From Chloroflexota bacterium (GTDB taxonomy: Bacteria; Chloroflexota; Anaerolineae; Anaerolineales; Anaerolineaceae), in contig JAKPNN010000003.1 of the NCBI GenBank assembly GCA_029548365.1, positions 1-64,000 of the forward strand: a stretch of DNA of 64,000 nt, read 5' to 3'. Each line of letters begins with the position of its first letter. Within the stretch, counting starts at the first letter, position 1. The position numbers were made by a program, and so were the translations under genes. The notes under the pieces were generated by a model. That model searched no databases, had not been told where the DNA came from, and was given only the letters and a program-made list of their open reading frames with translations. Below, one piece after another: positions 46,499 to 56,206 of the stretch.

Positions 46499-46525
46499 TT
46501 TACAAGATGTTTTTCTAATTGTCAA
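46497..46525 (-). promoter_or_regulatory. Sigma70 promoter of the LacI-led operon
   Basis: On the minus strand TTGACA (46525-46520) and TAAAAT (46502-46497) are separated by exactly 17 bp. The -10 box shares its last bases with the distal arm of the operator palindrome, so repressor binding would block RNA polymerase. Confidence 0.85.
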
Positions 46526-46757
46526 GGCTCAATTTGGACAGATTTTATCAAAAGGCCTTTTCCTGAAACCTTCCCAGCCTGTAAGCATCGCAGACCCCGC
46601 CGTCAGGTTATAAATTTTTCTTCTTTCTACATTTTCAAGACGGTGGGAATATTTTAATATCTAAGATTGCACACGCTGAGGCCGGTGCATCATTAAACGA
46701 AAGCGTCCATCAAAGTTAAGCCGTCTCACCCTCTACACCCACCCCTTTTGCGTGAGG

Positions 46758-46771
46758 TATAATCACGACCT
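46758..46771 (+). promoter_or_regulatory. Putative -10 box directly before der
   Basis: TATAAT (46758-46763) lies 8 bp from the ATG at 46772, with no ribosome binding site between and no clear -35 box. This suggests a leaderless transcript. Confidence 0.45.
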
Positions 46772-48142
46772 ATGGGTAAACCTGTTATTGCCCTTGTGGG
46801 CAGACCCAATGTCGGCAAAAGCGCCCTTTTTAATCGCCTGGTCGGTGAACGTCTGGCCATTGTTGATGAGGTTCCCGGCACCACCCGCGATCGCCTCATG
46901 GCAGAAGCAGATTGGAGCGGGTATTACTTCTATGTCATGGATACCGGCGGGATTGACCCCACCAAAGGCAAAGCCCAGGCCCCGCTTTCGATCGGATCTA
47001 AAGCGTTCATCCAGGAAATCCGCGCCCATGCTGAAATGGCCATGGAAGAAGCGGACCTGATCCTGTTCATCGTTGATGGGCAAACAGGAATCACACCGGC
47101 AGACCAGGAAATCGCTGAGATTTTACGCCGCAAACAGCGCACCATCGAGGGGCGACTTTACCCACCGGTCATCCTGGTGGTCAACAAAGCGGAAAGCGCC
47201 AAAATCCGCCAGGTTGCAGCCGATTTTTATCAACTCGGTCTGGGCGATCCCTACGCAATTTCAGCACTACACGGGACCGGCACGGGTGATCTGCTGGATG
47301 AGGTTGTCCGCTTCATTGCTGAATTTGGGGAAGATGCTGAAGAAGATATTTCTACCAAGATCGCCATCGTCGGTAAACCGAACGTGGGCAAATCCAGCTT
47401 GCTGAATAAGATCATCGGCGAAGAACGCGCCATTGTCAGCGAAATCCCCGGCACCACCCGCGATGCCATCGATACCAAGCTTGAATTCCAGGGGTATCCC
47501 ATCACCTTGATTGACACCGCCGGGATCCGTCGGCGGGGTAAGGTTGAGCCAGGCGTTGAAAAATACAGCGTCATCCGCAGTATGAACGCTATTGAACGCG
47601 CCGATGTCGCCATCCTGGTCATCGATGCCACCACCAGCATTACCGCGCAAGACACACATATTGCCGGATATATCAAAGACGCATGGAAAAGCGCTCTTGT
47701 GGTTGTCAATAAATGGGATTTGATCGAAAAAGACACCTACACCATCAACGAATACACTGCACAAATTCGTCAAGAGCTGAACTTTATGCCGTATATCCCG
47801 ATGGTTTTCATCAGTTCACTCACCGGTCAAAGAGTCGACCGGGTGCTCCCCCTCGCGCTCCAGGTTCAGGAAGAGCGCCTGGTACGCCTATCCACATCAC
47901 AAATCAACCGGATTATCCAGGCTGCCCAGGACCGCCATCCTGCCCCATCAAGGTCGGGTCGTCCACTCAGGATTTACTACGGCACCCAGGTGAGAAACGA
48001 TCCACCCACCTTTATGCTGTATGTCAATAACCCTGAATACGCACATTTTTCCTATCTCCGCTTTCTTGAAAACCAGATCCGGAAGGAGTATCTCTTCATT
48101 GGAACGCCCATTCGCCTGGTGCTGAAAAAACGCCGTGAATAA
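46772..48142 (+). CDS. der: Ribosome biogenesis GTPase Der (EngA)
   Basis: Has two GTPase domains in tandem, the hallmark of Der. The first P loop, GRPNVGKS, is at residues 9-16 and the second, GKPNVGKS, at about 206-213. Both DxxG switches and the NKAE and NKWD base-recognition motifs are present. A C-terminal KH-like domain follows. It acts in 50S subunit assembly. The 456-residue length is normal. A -10 box lies just before the ATG, with no Shine-Dalgarno. Confidence 0.97.
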   Translation: MGKPVIALVGRPNVGKSALFNRLVGERLAIVDEVPGTTRDRLMAEADWSGYYFYVMDTGGIDPTKGKAQAPLSIGSKAFIQEIRAHAEMAMEEADLILFIVDGQTGITPADQEIAEILRRKQRTIEGRLYPPVILVVNKAESAKIRQVAADFYQLGLGDPYAISALHGTGTGDLLDEVVRFIAEFGEDAEEDISTKIAIVGKPNVGKSSLLNKIIGEERAIVSEIPGTTRDAIDTKLEFQGYPITLIDTAGIRRRGKVEPGVEKYSVIRSMNAIERADVAILVIDATTSITAQDTHIAGYIKDAWKSALVVVNKWDLIEKDTYTINEYTAQIRQELNFMPYIPMVFISSLTGQRVDRVLPLALQVQEERLVRLSTSQINRIIQAAQDRHPAPSRSGRPLRIYYGTQVRNDPPTFMLYVNNPEYAHFSYLRFLENQIRKEYLFIGTPIRLVLKKRRE

Positions 48143-48217
48143 ATGCCCTTTTAGGTGAGATACGATATAATTAACCCGTGCATAATGGGAATTCAATAAG
48201 CAGAAAAAGAAAGTTTA

Positions 48218-48823
48218 ATGTTAGACACTCTTCAATCCGAACAAACATCAGCAAATCCCGCCGACGAATCCTCAGGTAAATCCAAACGATCCGGCTGTTT
48301 GGGATTTTTCATAGATACCGTTGAGACCATCCTGCTGGCTTTGGTCCTCTTTTTAGCTATCAACGCCCTGTCTGCCCGGGTGCGGGTAGAAAATGTCAGC
48401 ATGAAGCCCACCCTGCAAGAGGGTGAATTCTTATTGGTCAACCGGGTGGCCTATACATTTGGTCAACCCTCCATTGGCGATATCATTGTATTCCATGCCC
48501 CTGGGGCGAGCGACATGGATTATATTAAGCGGGTCATCGGTCTTCCTGGTGACCAAGTTCGCATTACCGATGGCATCGTTTATGTCAACAATCAGCCGCT
48601 CTACGAACCCTATATCGCTGAATCGCCGCGTTACACCGGCACCTGGGATGTTCCACAAAATGAATATTTTGTTTTGGGAGACAACCGCAACAACTCCAGC
48701 GACTCGCATATGTGGGGCTTTGTACCCCATGAAGATATCGTCGGAAGGGCTTTGCTGATTTACTGGCCCCTCTCAGAGATAACCCTGTTACGCAGTTCGG
48801 GTATCGTCTCTGCCATTCAATAA
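48218..48823 (+). CDS. lepB: Signal peptidase I
   Basis: Cleaves signal peptides of exported proteins at the outer face of the membrane. One N-terminal transmembrane helix (about residues 28-48) precedes NVSMKPTL with the catalytic Ser. The catalytic Lys is in DYIKRVIGLPGDQV, and box E GDNRNNSSDS follows. The 201-residue length and order of motifs are normal for the Gram-positive type. It lies 75 bp after der. Confidence 0.95.
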   Translation: MLDTLQSEQTSANPADESSGKSKRSGCLGFFIDTVETILLALVLFLAINALSARVRVENVSMKPTLQEGEFLLVNRVAYTFGQPSIGDIIVFHAPGASDMDYIKRVIGLPGDQVRITDGIVYVNNQPLYEPYIAESPRYTGTWDVPQNEYFVLGDNRNNSSDSHMWGFVPHEDIVGRALLIYWPLSEITLLRSSGIVSAIQ

Positions 48824-48915
48824 AGCAGCCTTGCTAACCGCTTTGACCAGCAACAGGACGTTGATGACTATCTCCTTTTCAAAATACAATTTGGTGATAA
48901 AATCATCGCCAAGGG

Positions 48916-49209
48916 ATGCCCATGCCAACACACTCATCTGAGATTCATGAATCCTATCCATGCCAAAAATGTCAGGGCGGACGCAAGCACCGGCAAACCA
49001 TCACCCTGATGACCTGGCTCGGTGATGACCTGATCACAGTGCCCGACTTCCCCGCCTGGATTTGCGACCTGTGCGGTCACCGGTTGTACGATTCCCACGC
49101 ATTAGCCCAGTTGAGTTTGCTGCTCAACCCGGATGTCGGGACACCTATCCAACATAGATTGATTAACGACCGGAAAAAGCCCACAGCCAATTACCCCCCA
49201 TTAGCCTGA
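48916..49209 (+). CDS. Small YgiT-type zinc-finger protein
   Basis: A 97-residue protein with two Cys pairs, CQKCQGG and CDLCGHRLY, spaced like the YgiT/MqsA N-terminal zinc domain. The region between them, MTWLGDDLITVPDFPAWI, resembles its usual beta strand. No HTH follows, so it is not a complete MqsA antitoxin, and no toxin gene lies next to it. It may be a free zinc-finger protein. GGG and a TAAAAT-like box stand just before the ATG. Confidence 0.65.
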   Translation: MPMPTHSSEIHESYPCQKCQGGRKHRQTITLMTWLGDDLITVPDFPAWICDLCGHRLYDSHALAQLSLLLNPDVGTPIQHRLINDRKKPTANYPPLA

Positions 49210-49432
49210 CCCATCTCATCTGCACACCAACCTGAGTCTCCTGTCGCCGTCCCGGTTTTTTTAAAGAGCCGGTTATTTAAATATCGAACAGCATTCCTTT
49301 TTACTGACGGGTTGCAAATAAAAATCAAATGCCAAGCAAGTCACCTGTTCGATTTTCAAGAAGCGATACTTTGACCGGATGTTTTGAGTTTATTGAGATT
49401 AATCAGTATATTTCATAATTTCAGGCAATAAA

Positions 49433-49461
49433 TTGACTAATTTCGGCCTGCATGTTATTAT
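49433..49461 (+). promoter_or_regulatory. Sigma70-type promoter of the PIN-TRAM gene
   Basis: TTGACT (49433-49438) and TATTAT (49456-49461) are separated by 17 bp, with an extended TG just before the -10 box. The ribosome site AAAAGGAG and the ATG at 49513 follow. The rest of the gap from 49210 holds no gene I can support. Confidence 0.7.
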
Positions 49462-49512
49462 TAATGCAGTTATTATCTATTTTATTTTGCACCTTAAAAG
49501 GAGTCATTTATC

Positions 49513-50592
49513 ATGTCCATTGAACTTATTTCTCGTATTATTGGACTCATTGTTTTTGGAACAGTCGGTACCTTCTTCGGACATAATCTGGGGGTAATGC
49601 TTCAACGTAGCCTGTCCATAGAACCTCAACCGATCATTGTTTATCGAATTGGTTCAGCCATAATTTTTTCAATACTGGGTTTCATCATTACGCCCTGGAT
49701 TACCGTCAAGCCAATTAAATCTCTGCGGAAAAACCTGAGTAACGTTTCAGCTCAAACCCTGATCTTTGGGATAATCGGCCTGGTGGTCGGGCTGGTCCTG
49801 ACCCTCCTGCTTGCCTACCCCATGTCTCTGCTGGGCCCCCCCTTCGGAAATATTTTACCGGTCATCAGTGCAGTCGTTTTGGGCTACCTGGGATTGATCA
49901 CTTTTGTCGCCCGTCAAAAGGAGTTGCGTACCCTTTTCCGGATCGGCAGCCGCAGCCGGACCAGCGATAGTGCGTCTGTTGACTCCACCAAACCCATCGA
50001 CAGCTGCCGCATCCTGGTCGATACCAGCACGATCATCGATGGACGGATTTACGATATCGCTCGCACAGGTTTTCTGCCCGGTCAATTGCTCGTACCGCGT
50101 TTTGTGCTCAATGAATTACAATATGTCAGCGATTCTGCCGACAACCTGCGGCGGCAGCGCGGCCGACGGGGAATGGAAGTCTTATCTGAATTGCAAAAAG
50201 ACCCCAACATTCCCATAACGATCACCGATATCGATGTGGAAGGTGTGCGCGAGGTGGATGATCGCCTGGTGGTCCTCGCCAGGCAATTGAATTGTCCTAT
50301 CCTGACCAATGATTACAACCTGAACCGCATCGCTGAACTGCAAGGCGTGAGCGTTCTGAACATCAATGAGCTGGCTAATGCCGTCAAAGCCATCCTGCTG
50401 CCCGGCGAGTCAGTTGAAATGGCAATTATCCAAGATGGCAAAGAATACGGCCAGGGCGTTGGTTACATGGAAGATGGCACCATGGTAGTGGTTGAGGATG
50501 GCCATGATTTTATCGGTAAAACCATCAGGGTTACCGTCACAAAAGTCCTCCAAACCGCGGCTGGCAGGATGATTTTCGCCAAGCCCGATTGA
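49513..50592 (+). CDS. PIN/TRAM domain membrane protein (YacL-like)
   Basis: A 359-residue protein. Four hydrophobic helices fill residues 1-135. A PIN nuclease-like domain follows (about 155-285), with acidic residues in ILVDTSTIIDGRI and LTNDYNLNRI. The C-terminal TRAM domain (about 295-355) contains GKEYGQGVGYMEDGTMVVVE. The combination is that of YacL/Ycf81-type proteins, which are conserved but without a well-defined function. It lies 44 bp upstream of cysS in the same direction, with a strong ribosome site. Confidence 0.9.
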   Translation: MSIELISRIIGLIVFGTVGTFFGHNLGVMLQRSLSIEPQPIIVYRIGSAIIFSILGFIITPWITVKPIKSLRKNLSNVSAQTLIFGIIGLVVGLVLTLLLAYPMSLLGPPFGNILPVISAVVLGYLGLITFVARQKELRTLFRIGSRSRTSDSASVDSTKPIDSCRILVDTSTIIDGRIYDIARTGFLPGQLLVPRFVLNELQYVSDSADNLRRQRGRRGMEVLSELQKDPNIPITITDIDVEGVREVDDRLVVLARQLNCPILTNDYNLNRIAELQGVSVLNINELANAVKAILLPGESVEMAIIQDGKEYGQGVGYMEDGTMVVVEDGHDFIGKTIRVTVTKVLQTAAGRMIFAKPD

Positions 50593-50636
50593 ACTGACGT
50601 GTTACCTGATCAATACAGCACAGGAGTTTAGCCAAC

Positions 50637-52037
50637 ATGACTTTACGAGTTTACAACACCCTGACCCGCAGCAAGTCTGAATTCAAAACCATCGAAGAGG
50701 GAAAGGTCAGGATGTATGTCTGCGGCCCAACGGTATACGATAGCGCCCATGTTGGACATGCCATGTTTGCCCTGGTTTTTGATATCGTTCGCCGCTACCT
50801 GATTTACCGTGGCTATGAAGTGGACTATGTGATGAACTTCACCGATGTGGATGACAAAATCATCGATCGCGCCAACCGTCTGGGGGTTGACCCCTTTGAG
50901 CTGGCCGAAAAATACATTGAAGAGTTCAAACATAACCTGCGTGACCTTAACATCCTGCCCGCTTCAGAATACCCCCGAGCCACGAATGAAATCGACACCA
51001 TTATTAAAATGGTCAGCCAGTTAATCGAAAAAGGGTCTGCTTACATAGTTGATGGCGATGTGTATTTCCGGGTTGAAACCGCCAGGGATTACGGCAAGCT
51101 TTCAGGGCGTAAGCTGGAAGAAATGAACGCAGGCAGCCGCATTCGTGTGGATGAGCGCAAAGAAAACCCCATGGATTTCGCTGTGTGGAAGAAAGCCAAG
51201 CCTGGCGAACTTGCCTGGGACAGCCCCTGGGGATCCGGCCGACCGGGCTGGCATATCGAATGCTCCGCGATGAACCTCAGCCATCTGGGCGAACAAATCG
51301 ACATTCACGGCGGCGGCAATGATTTAATCTTTCCCCATCATGAAAACGAAATTGCTCAAACGGAAGCCATCACCGGCAAGCCCTTTGCCCGTTATTGGAT
51401 GCACAATGGCATGATGCAGCTCAAGGGCGAAAAGATGTCTAAGTCCACCGGAAACCTGGTTCCGATCAGCGAATTCCTGAACGAGTATTCAGGCGATGTG
51501 CTCCGCTTGCTCGTACTCAGTTCATATTATCGCAGTCCGCTCACCTTCAACAGCGAGGTCGTTGAGGCCAACCAGCGTGCGCTTGAACGCCTTCTTTCTG
51601 CCCTGCGCCCCGCCCAGCCCGGAGCTGCTGGTGCGTCCAAAGCCGTCCTTGATGTGCTGGCTGAACAACTTGAAGCCACACAGCAGGGCTTTGTCGAGTC
51701 GATGGATGAAGATTTCAACTCTGCGGGCGCTCTTGGTCACATTTTTGACCTGGTCAGGGCGATCAACCAGGCCCGTGCAGAACAAGCCACCGATGAACAA
51801 CTGGCGCCTGCACAAACCGGCTTCAAACTGCTGACGGATGTGCTCGGCCTTGAACTCAAAGCAACCGAACTGACCACCACTGGCGCAGACGCGTTTATCG
51901 ACCTGATCCTTGCCCTGCGCAAAGAACTGCGCCAGGAGAAGCTCTACCAGCTATCAGACCATGTGCGAGATAAGCTACTAAAGCTGGGGGTGATCATCGA
52001 GGATACCCCCCAGGGTTCAACCTGGCGATGGGAGTAA
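50637..52037 (+). CDS. cysS: Cysteine--tRNA ligase
   Basis: A class I synthetase of 466 residues. The zinc-linked MYVCGPTVYDSAHVGHAMF carries the HIGH-type motif. The KMSKS motif is in GEKMSKSTGN (about residues 265-274). The Cys in WHIECSAM and the HGGGNDLIFPHHENE block complete the active site. It charges tRNA-Cys. It is followed after 3 bp by rlmB, a pairing common in bacteria. Confidence 0.97.
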   Translation: MTLRVYNTLTRSKSEFKTIEEGKVRMYVCGPTVYDSAHVGHAMFALVFDIVRRYLIYRGYEVDYVMNFTDVDDKIIDRANRLGVDPFELAEKYIEEFKHNLRDLNILPASEYPRATNEIDTIIKMVSQLIEKGSAYIVDGDVYFRVETARDYGKLSGRKLEEMNAGSRIRVDERKENPMDFAVWKKAKPGELAWDSPWGSGRPGWHIECSAMNLSHLGEQIDIHGGGNDLIFPHHENEIAQTEAITGKPFARYWMHNGMMQLKGEKMSKSTGNLVPISEFLNEYSGDVLRLLVLSSYYRSPLTFNSEVVEANQRALERLLSALRPAQPGAAGASKAVLDVLAEQLEATQQGFVESMDEDFNSAGALGHIFDLVRAINQARAEQATDEQLAPAQTGFKLLTDVLGLELKATELTTTGADAFIDLILALRKELRQEKLYQLSDHVRDKLLKLGVIIEDTPQGSTWRWE

Positions 52038-52040
52038 GCC

Positions 52041-52772
52041 GTGGGTGAGTGGATCACCGGGCGCAATCCGATCTACGAGGTCTTGCGGTCCAAACGACGG
52101 CAGATCAACCGCCTGTGGCTGGCAGAAAAACTTCAACCCAGCGACCGCCTGGTCGAAATCATCCACCTTGCCCGCGCTCTACGGATTCCCATCGAACAGG
52201 TCATGCGAGGCAATTTAGATGGCATTGATCCCCATCACCAGGGCGTCGCCCTCAGCGTGAGCAGCTATCCCTATTCAGACCTGGAAAGCATCATTCACAC
52301 TGCCGAAATACGGGGAGAACCGGTGTTTGTTCTCCTCTTAGACCAGGTGCAGGATCCTCAAAATTTGGGCGCCCTGCTGCGCTCTGCAGAAGCCTTTGCC
52401 GTGCACGGTGTTGTCCTGCCCCTGGCCCGATCAGCCGCGGTGACCCCAGCTGTGGTCAGCGCCTCATCGGGGGCCACTGAGCTGCTCCAGATCGCTCAAT
52501 ACAACCTGGTCCAGGCTATGGACCATCTCAAACAGGCTGGCGGTTGGATGATTGGACTGGAGGACAGCCCCAGGGCGCAGCTCCCCGAAAAAGTTGACCT
52601 GAGCGGCGGGATCGGACTGGTGGTCGGCAACGAAGCCAGCGGTTTACGACGCCTGGTCAAAGAGAGATGCGATCTGCTCATGCGGCTGCCCATGCAGGGG
52701 CAGATCGACTCACTTAACGCAGCCGTCGCTGGTTCGATTGCCCTGTACCTTGCCCGCCAGGCACGGGGTTGA
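52041..52772 (+). CDS. rlmB: 23S rRNA 2'-O-methyltransferase RlmB (SpoU/TrmH family)
   Basis: A 243-residue SPOUT methyltransferase. A short N-terminal substrate-binding domain begins ITGRNPIYEVLRS. The knotted catalytic part carries LLDQVQDPQNLGALLRSAEAF, then GLVVGNEASGLRRL and DSLNAAVAGSIALY. The family methylates G2251 of 23S rRNA, although the TrmH fold also serves tRNA. The start is GTG at 52041, 3 bp after the cysS stop. Co-translation with cysS is likely. Confidence 0.92.
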   Translation: MGEWITGRNPIYEVLRSKRRQINRLWLAEKLQPSDRLVEIIHLARALRIPIEQVMRGNLDGIDPHHQGVALSVSSYPYSDLESIIHTAEIRGEPVFVLLLDQVQDPQNLGALLRSAEAFAVHGVVLPLARSAAVTPAVVSASSGATELLQIAQYNLVQAMDHLKQAGGWMIGLEDSPRAQLPEKVDLSGGIGLVVGNEASGLRRLVKERCDLLMRLPMQGQIDSLNAAVAGSIALYLARQARG

Positions 52773-52874
52773 TCTGAAATTCGAAACCCCCAACTGATGC
52801 TCCCTATCCTTTATCTCCGGCAAAAAACGCCGTGATTTTAAATTTATTAAATAATTATGCTTCAGCCCCGAACC

Positions 52875-54152
52875 TTACCCCTCCCGCCTGATCACGGTTT
52901 CCCCGCCCATCAGCGGAAGCAGCACATCAGGGATCACCACCGAACCATCAGCTTGCTGGTAGTTTTCCAACACCGCAATTAAGGTGCGCGGCAGCCCCAA
53001 CCCCGAGCCATTCAGGGTATGTACAAAACGGGTATTCTTTCCATCGGTCGGTCGGTATCGAATACCGGATCGCCGCGCCTGGAAATCGCCAACAATGGAG
53101 ATCGAAGAGATTTCCAGCCACTCCCCGCAACCTGGGGCCCACACCTCAATATCATAGGTCTTATGCGAGCCAAACCCCAAATCGCCCGTGGATTGTAGCA
53201 GTACTCTGTAGGGCATGCCCAACAGAGCCACCGTCTCTTCAGCGTCGCTAACCATGCGCTCAAGTTCAGTTGCTGAATTTTCAGGCAGACAATAGGTGTA
53301 CAGCTCCACTTTGTCGAATTGATGGCCGCGTTTAATGCCGCGTACATCACGCCCAGCGCTGACCTTCTCCCGCCGGAAGCATGCGGTATACGCTGTGTAC
53401 CGCAACGGAAGTTGCTCTTCATCCAAAATCTCGTCCATATGCAACCCGGTCAATGGTACCTCAGCTGTCGGAATCAACCATAGGTCCTCTTCATGATCCT
53501 TATACAGGTTGTCTTTGAACTTGGGCAACTGCCCCGACCCAAACAAAATATCTCCCCTGACCATCAGGGGCGGGTATTTCTCCAAATACCCCTGCCGGAT
53601 ATGCAGGTCAACCATCCAGAAGATCAGCGCGCGCTGCAGGCGCGCACCGGCGCCGCTGAGCACATAAAAGCGCGATCCAGCCAGTTTAACACCCCGCTCA
53701 AAATCGATGATGCCCAATTCCGGGCCCAAATCCCAATGCGGTTTGGGTTCAAAGTCAAATCCTGGTAGGTCGCCCACCGTACGAACAACGATATTATCGC
53801 TGTCATCCACACCCACGGGGACATCAGGGTCAGGGATGTTGGGCAGCTCTGAAACAAGGCTGTTGAGCTTTCCCTCAACCTCTTTCAGCCTGCTGCCAGT
53901 CTCATCAATTTGATCGCCCAGATGGCGCATCGCCTCAATCTTTTCCTTCCGCTGAGCCTGGTCTTTAATTTTTGAAATGTCCTTAGAGACAAGATTACGT
54001 TCAGCTCGCATCTCTTCTACATCCTGGATCAACTGGCGGCGTTGTTCATCCAGCAAAAGAATAGCATCCACCGGTGAGGGGTCCATATGGCGTTTTTCAA
54101 GCGCCTCTCTAATACGTTCCGGTTCCTCCCGGATCAATTTCATGTCCAGCAT
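52875..54152 (-). CDS. serS: Serine--tRNA ligase
   Basis: A 425-residue class II synthetase. An N-terminal long helical hairpin (about residues 30-100), which binds the long tRNA arm, precedes the catalytic domain with [31 protein letters not shown] (motif 2) and [16 protein letters not shown] (motif 3). All are intact. It is convergent with rlmB. The 5' neighbour region, 54153-54528, lies between it and a divergent membrane-protein gene. Confidence 0.96.
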   Translation of the reverse strand: MLDMKLIREEPERIREALEKRHMDPSPVDAILLLDEQRRQLIQDVEEMRAERNLVSKDISKIKDQAQRKEKIEAMRHLGDQIDETGSRLKEVEGKLNSLVSELPNIPDPDVPVGVDDSDNIVVRTVGDLPGFDFEPKPHWDLGPELGIIDFERGVKLAGSRFYVLSGAGARLQRALIFWMVDLHIRQGYLEKYPPLMVRGDILFGSGQLPKFKDNLYKDHEEDLWLIPTAEVPLTGLHMDEILDEEQLPLRYTAYTACFRREKVSAGRDVRGIKRGHQFDKVELYTYCLPENSATELERMVSDAEETVALLGMPYRVLLQSTGDLGFGSHKTYDIEVWAPGCGEWLEISSISIVGDFQARRSGIRYRPTDGKNTRFVHTLNGSGLGLPRTLIAVLENYQQADGSVVIPDVLLPLMGGETVIRREG

Positions 54153-54528
54153 TCGACAATAACCTCCGATTTTCTCAATTAGGGCTGATTCTACCTCAAT
54201 ATTCTCATCTCTTCTCGATCATAAAACTGCCAGAATAGAAACCCTCCATCCCACCCAACCTTCCGATCATTAAGTTGATATGCACCGGAATTCCACCACA
54301 TAAATTATGGTATCTTGCATTATAATGAGCAGGGATTCGCGGAGCGTTACCCAAAAGCAACAGATCTGAAACCATAAAGGGATCCATTAATGCCTGGTAA
54401 CACCGCGGGTTACTGCACCTGGCAAATCGATATCATCATCATTCTCTTTTGATGGAGCCAACCTGGTTGAAGCCCATCACTGCCAGTACAAAATTAAATC
54501 AAACCGGAACCAAACAGAAAGGAATGCT
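54153..54528. other. Divergent intergenic region, no gene seen
   Basis: The 376 bp hold the promoters of serS and of the plus-strand membrane-protein gene. TATAAT occurs near 54320 on the plus strand. A short hairpin GTAAC/GTTAC at 54397-54413 encloses ACCGCGG; it is T-box-like in wording only. No open frame is convincing. Confidence 0.5.
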
Positions 54529-55503
54529 ATGCCATCCAAAACCCAGAACAAAAATGCAACAAAAATTTCAGCAGCGGTTGGTTTTATCATTTTAACAATT
54601 ACAGCGACCGTTCTGCTCGTCAATGCCGTTATTCAAAGTTTCTCCATACACCTGGCAGCGGGCATCGCTGTAATTCTTATTGCCATTGGCACATTTTTAA
54701 CGATTTTCACCGAAGGAAAAACGGTCTTCAAGGCTGAATTTGGATCAGTAGGTTTCTCAACAAAACTGTTTGAGTTTATCGCTGTTTTTGTTGGAAGCAT
54801 ATTAAGTTTCTACCTCAACAACAACCTTGGTTTAGGTTTGGTGGTCGGGTCTGCACTGGTCGGTCTACTGGCGGCGGCGGTTGCCCCCAAATACGCTGTA
54901 CCTGCTTATTGCGGTTCTTTCGCAGGCATGTCTTCAGCTGCTTTGTTTCCCGAATACCATGGAATCATTCTAGCCAGCGCCATTGCAGGCCTTATATTTG
55001 TTATCTGCCGGGATGTTTTCGGTGGGTTTGGTGGAAAATTAGGCGCGATGAGCTTTATAAGCGTAATCGCTGCCGGATTGCTGTTGAGCGGAACATTCGC
55101 TACTGCAGCAATTCCAAATTTAAACACCAGCCTTTGGATCCTTCTGACAGCATTAATCGCTGCACCCCTCACCTTCTACCTGAACACCGTTCTCGGCAAG
55201 GGCCCTGTTCTTGCCTCAACTGTAATCAGTTTACTGGCAGGGTTAACTTTGCCGGTGTTGGTTCCAGGAATTGGCGCCCAGCTCGGTGTTGTGGTCATTT
55301 GCTCCAGTTTTACTGGTATGTCAAATGAAAAGCGCAGCCCAAAGTTCTGGTATATGCTGCTTGCCGGGTTATTTACCGGGTTTCTGTTCATTCTCAGCAC
55401 GCCGCTCCTGGGCGGATGTGGTGGAAAGCTGGGCACAACGGCCTTTGTCTCCATTATGGCTGTCAACGGATTAACCAGCCTAGTTAACAAGATGCGCAAA
55501 TAA
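54529..55503 (+). CDS. Membrane protein with a two-fold internal repeat, unknown function
   Basis: A 324-residue polytopic membrane protein with roughly nine hydrophobic segments. It contains the same motif pair twice: CGSFAGMSS (128-136) with GGFGGKLG (165-172), and CSSFTGMSN (258-266) with GGCGGKLG (295-302). The spacing within each pair is 37 residues and between copies 130 residues. Glycine-rich motifs in such paired halves are typical of transport or channel proteins. I do not recognise the family. It stands alone, with an AGAAAGGA site upstream. Confidence 0.65.
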   Translation: MPSKTQNKNATKISAAVGFIILTITATVLLVNAVIQSFSIHLAAGIAVILIAIGTFLTIFTEGKTVFKAEFGSVGFSTKLFEFIAVFVGSILSFYLNNNLGLGLVVGSALVGLLAAAVAPKYAVPAYCGSFAGMSSAALFPEYHGIILASAIAGLIFVICRDVFGGFGGKLGAMSFISVIAAGLLLSGTFATAAIPNLNTSLWILLTALIAAPLTFYLNTVLGKGPVLASTVISLLAGLTLPVLVPGIGAQLGVVVICSSFTGMSNEKRSPKFWYMLLAGLFTGFLFILSTPLLGGCGGKLGTTAFVSIMAVNGLTSLVNKMRK

Positions 55504-55537
55504 ATCTTCTGTCGCGATATCCCCTCTCCCAACAGCC

Positions 55538-55562
55538 CCCTTCTCCCTTGCAGGGAGAAGGG
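55538..55562. repeat. GC-rich hairpin repeat at the left edge of the 112-bp array
   Basis: CCCTTCTCCC and GGGAGAAGGG form a 10-bp stem with a 5-nt loop. The following text, GGGGATGAGGGTCAGCATT (from about 55566), occurs again after the array near 56227-56246. The element therefore brackets the 112-bp repeats as a direct repeat. Confidence 0.8.
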
Positions 55563-55599
55563 TTGGGGATGAGGGTCAGCATTATTATTTCCGCATCCT

Positions 55600-56127
55600 A
55601 ACCAACCCGCGAACAAAGACCCCAGGGGTTTGTGTCGAATCTTCTCAACCCCGCAGTCAAACCCCGGAGGTCTGAAGAATAAAGTTTCATCAATATTTTG
55701 GTCATAACCCCAACCATCCCGCGAACAAAGACCCCCGGGGTTTGTGTCCAATCTTCTCAACCCCGCAATCAAACCCCGGAGGTCTGAAGAATAAAGCTTC
55801 ATCAATATTTTGGTCATAACCCCAACCAACCCGCGAACAAAGACCTCCGGGGTTTTTATCCAATCTTCTCAATCCCGCAATCAAATCTCTGAGGTCTGAA
55901 AAGAAAAAGCGATTCGCTCTTTTGAAATTAACCCCAACCATCCCGCGAACAAAGACCTCCGGGGTTTGTGTCCAATCTTCTCAACCTCGCAATCAAACCC
56001 CGGAGGTCTGAAGAATAAAGTTTCATCAATATTTTGGTCATAACCCCAACCAACTCGCATATTTAGACCCCCGGGGTTTGTGTCCAATTCTCTCAACCCC
56101 GCAATCAAAACCCCGGGGGTCTTAACA
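55600..56127. repeat. Array of 112-bp tandem repeats containing hairpins
   Basis: Five copies start at 55600, 55712, 55824, 55936 and 56048, so the period is exactly 112 bp; the last copy is cut short near 56127. Each contains the arms GACCTCCGGGGTTT and AAACCCCGGAGGTC separated by about 30 nt that read CAATCTTCTCAACCCCGC. Arms differ between copies in ways that often keep pairing (for example CCCCGGGG forms in the last copy). 112 is not a multiple of 3, so the array is not coding. Copy 3 is the most diverged. Confidence 0.93.
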
Positions 56128-56206
56128 GGCAACCTTAATTCCCGGTTTTCACTGTTAGCAGGCTCAAAGTTAAACTCTTCTCTCACGAGTCACACGGATG
56201 AGCCCT

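Noticed and set aside
48916-49209. MqsRA-type toxin-antitoxin locus
   Set aside because: Only the zinc-finger part is present; no HTH antitoxin half and no toxin gene adjoin it.
54391-54420. T-box-like wording (TGGTAACACCGCGG) upstream of the membrane-protein gene
   Set aside because: The antiterminator motif has a 3-nt insertion against the usual TGGNACCGCG, no specifier stem or terminator is visible, and the downstream gene is not an aminoacyl-tRNA or amino-acid gene. It is also on the strand opposite to serS.
55600-56127. CRISPR array
   Set aside because: Repeats are 112 bp and contiguous, without unique spacers, and no cas gene is present.
55176-56186. Minus-strand reading frames with a repeated peptide (RPPGFDCGVEKI type) across the array
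   Set aside because: The 112-bp period is not divisible by three, so the frame changes from copy to copy; no ribosome sites are seen. The frames are a by-product of the repeat.
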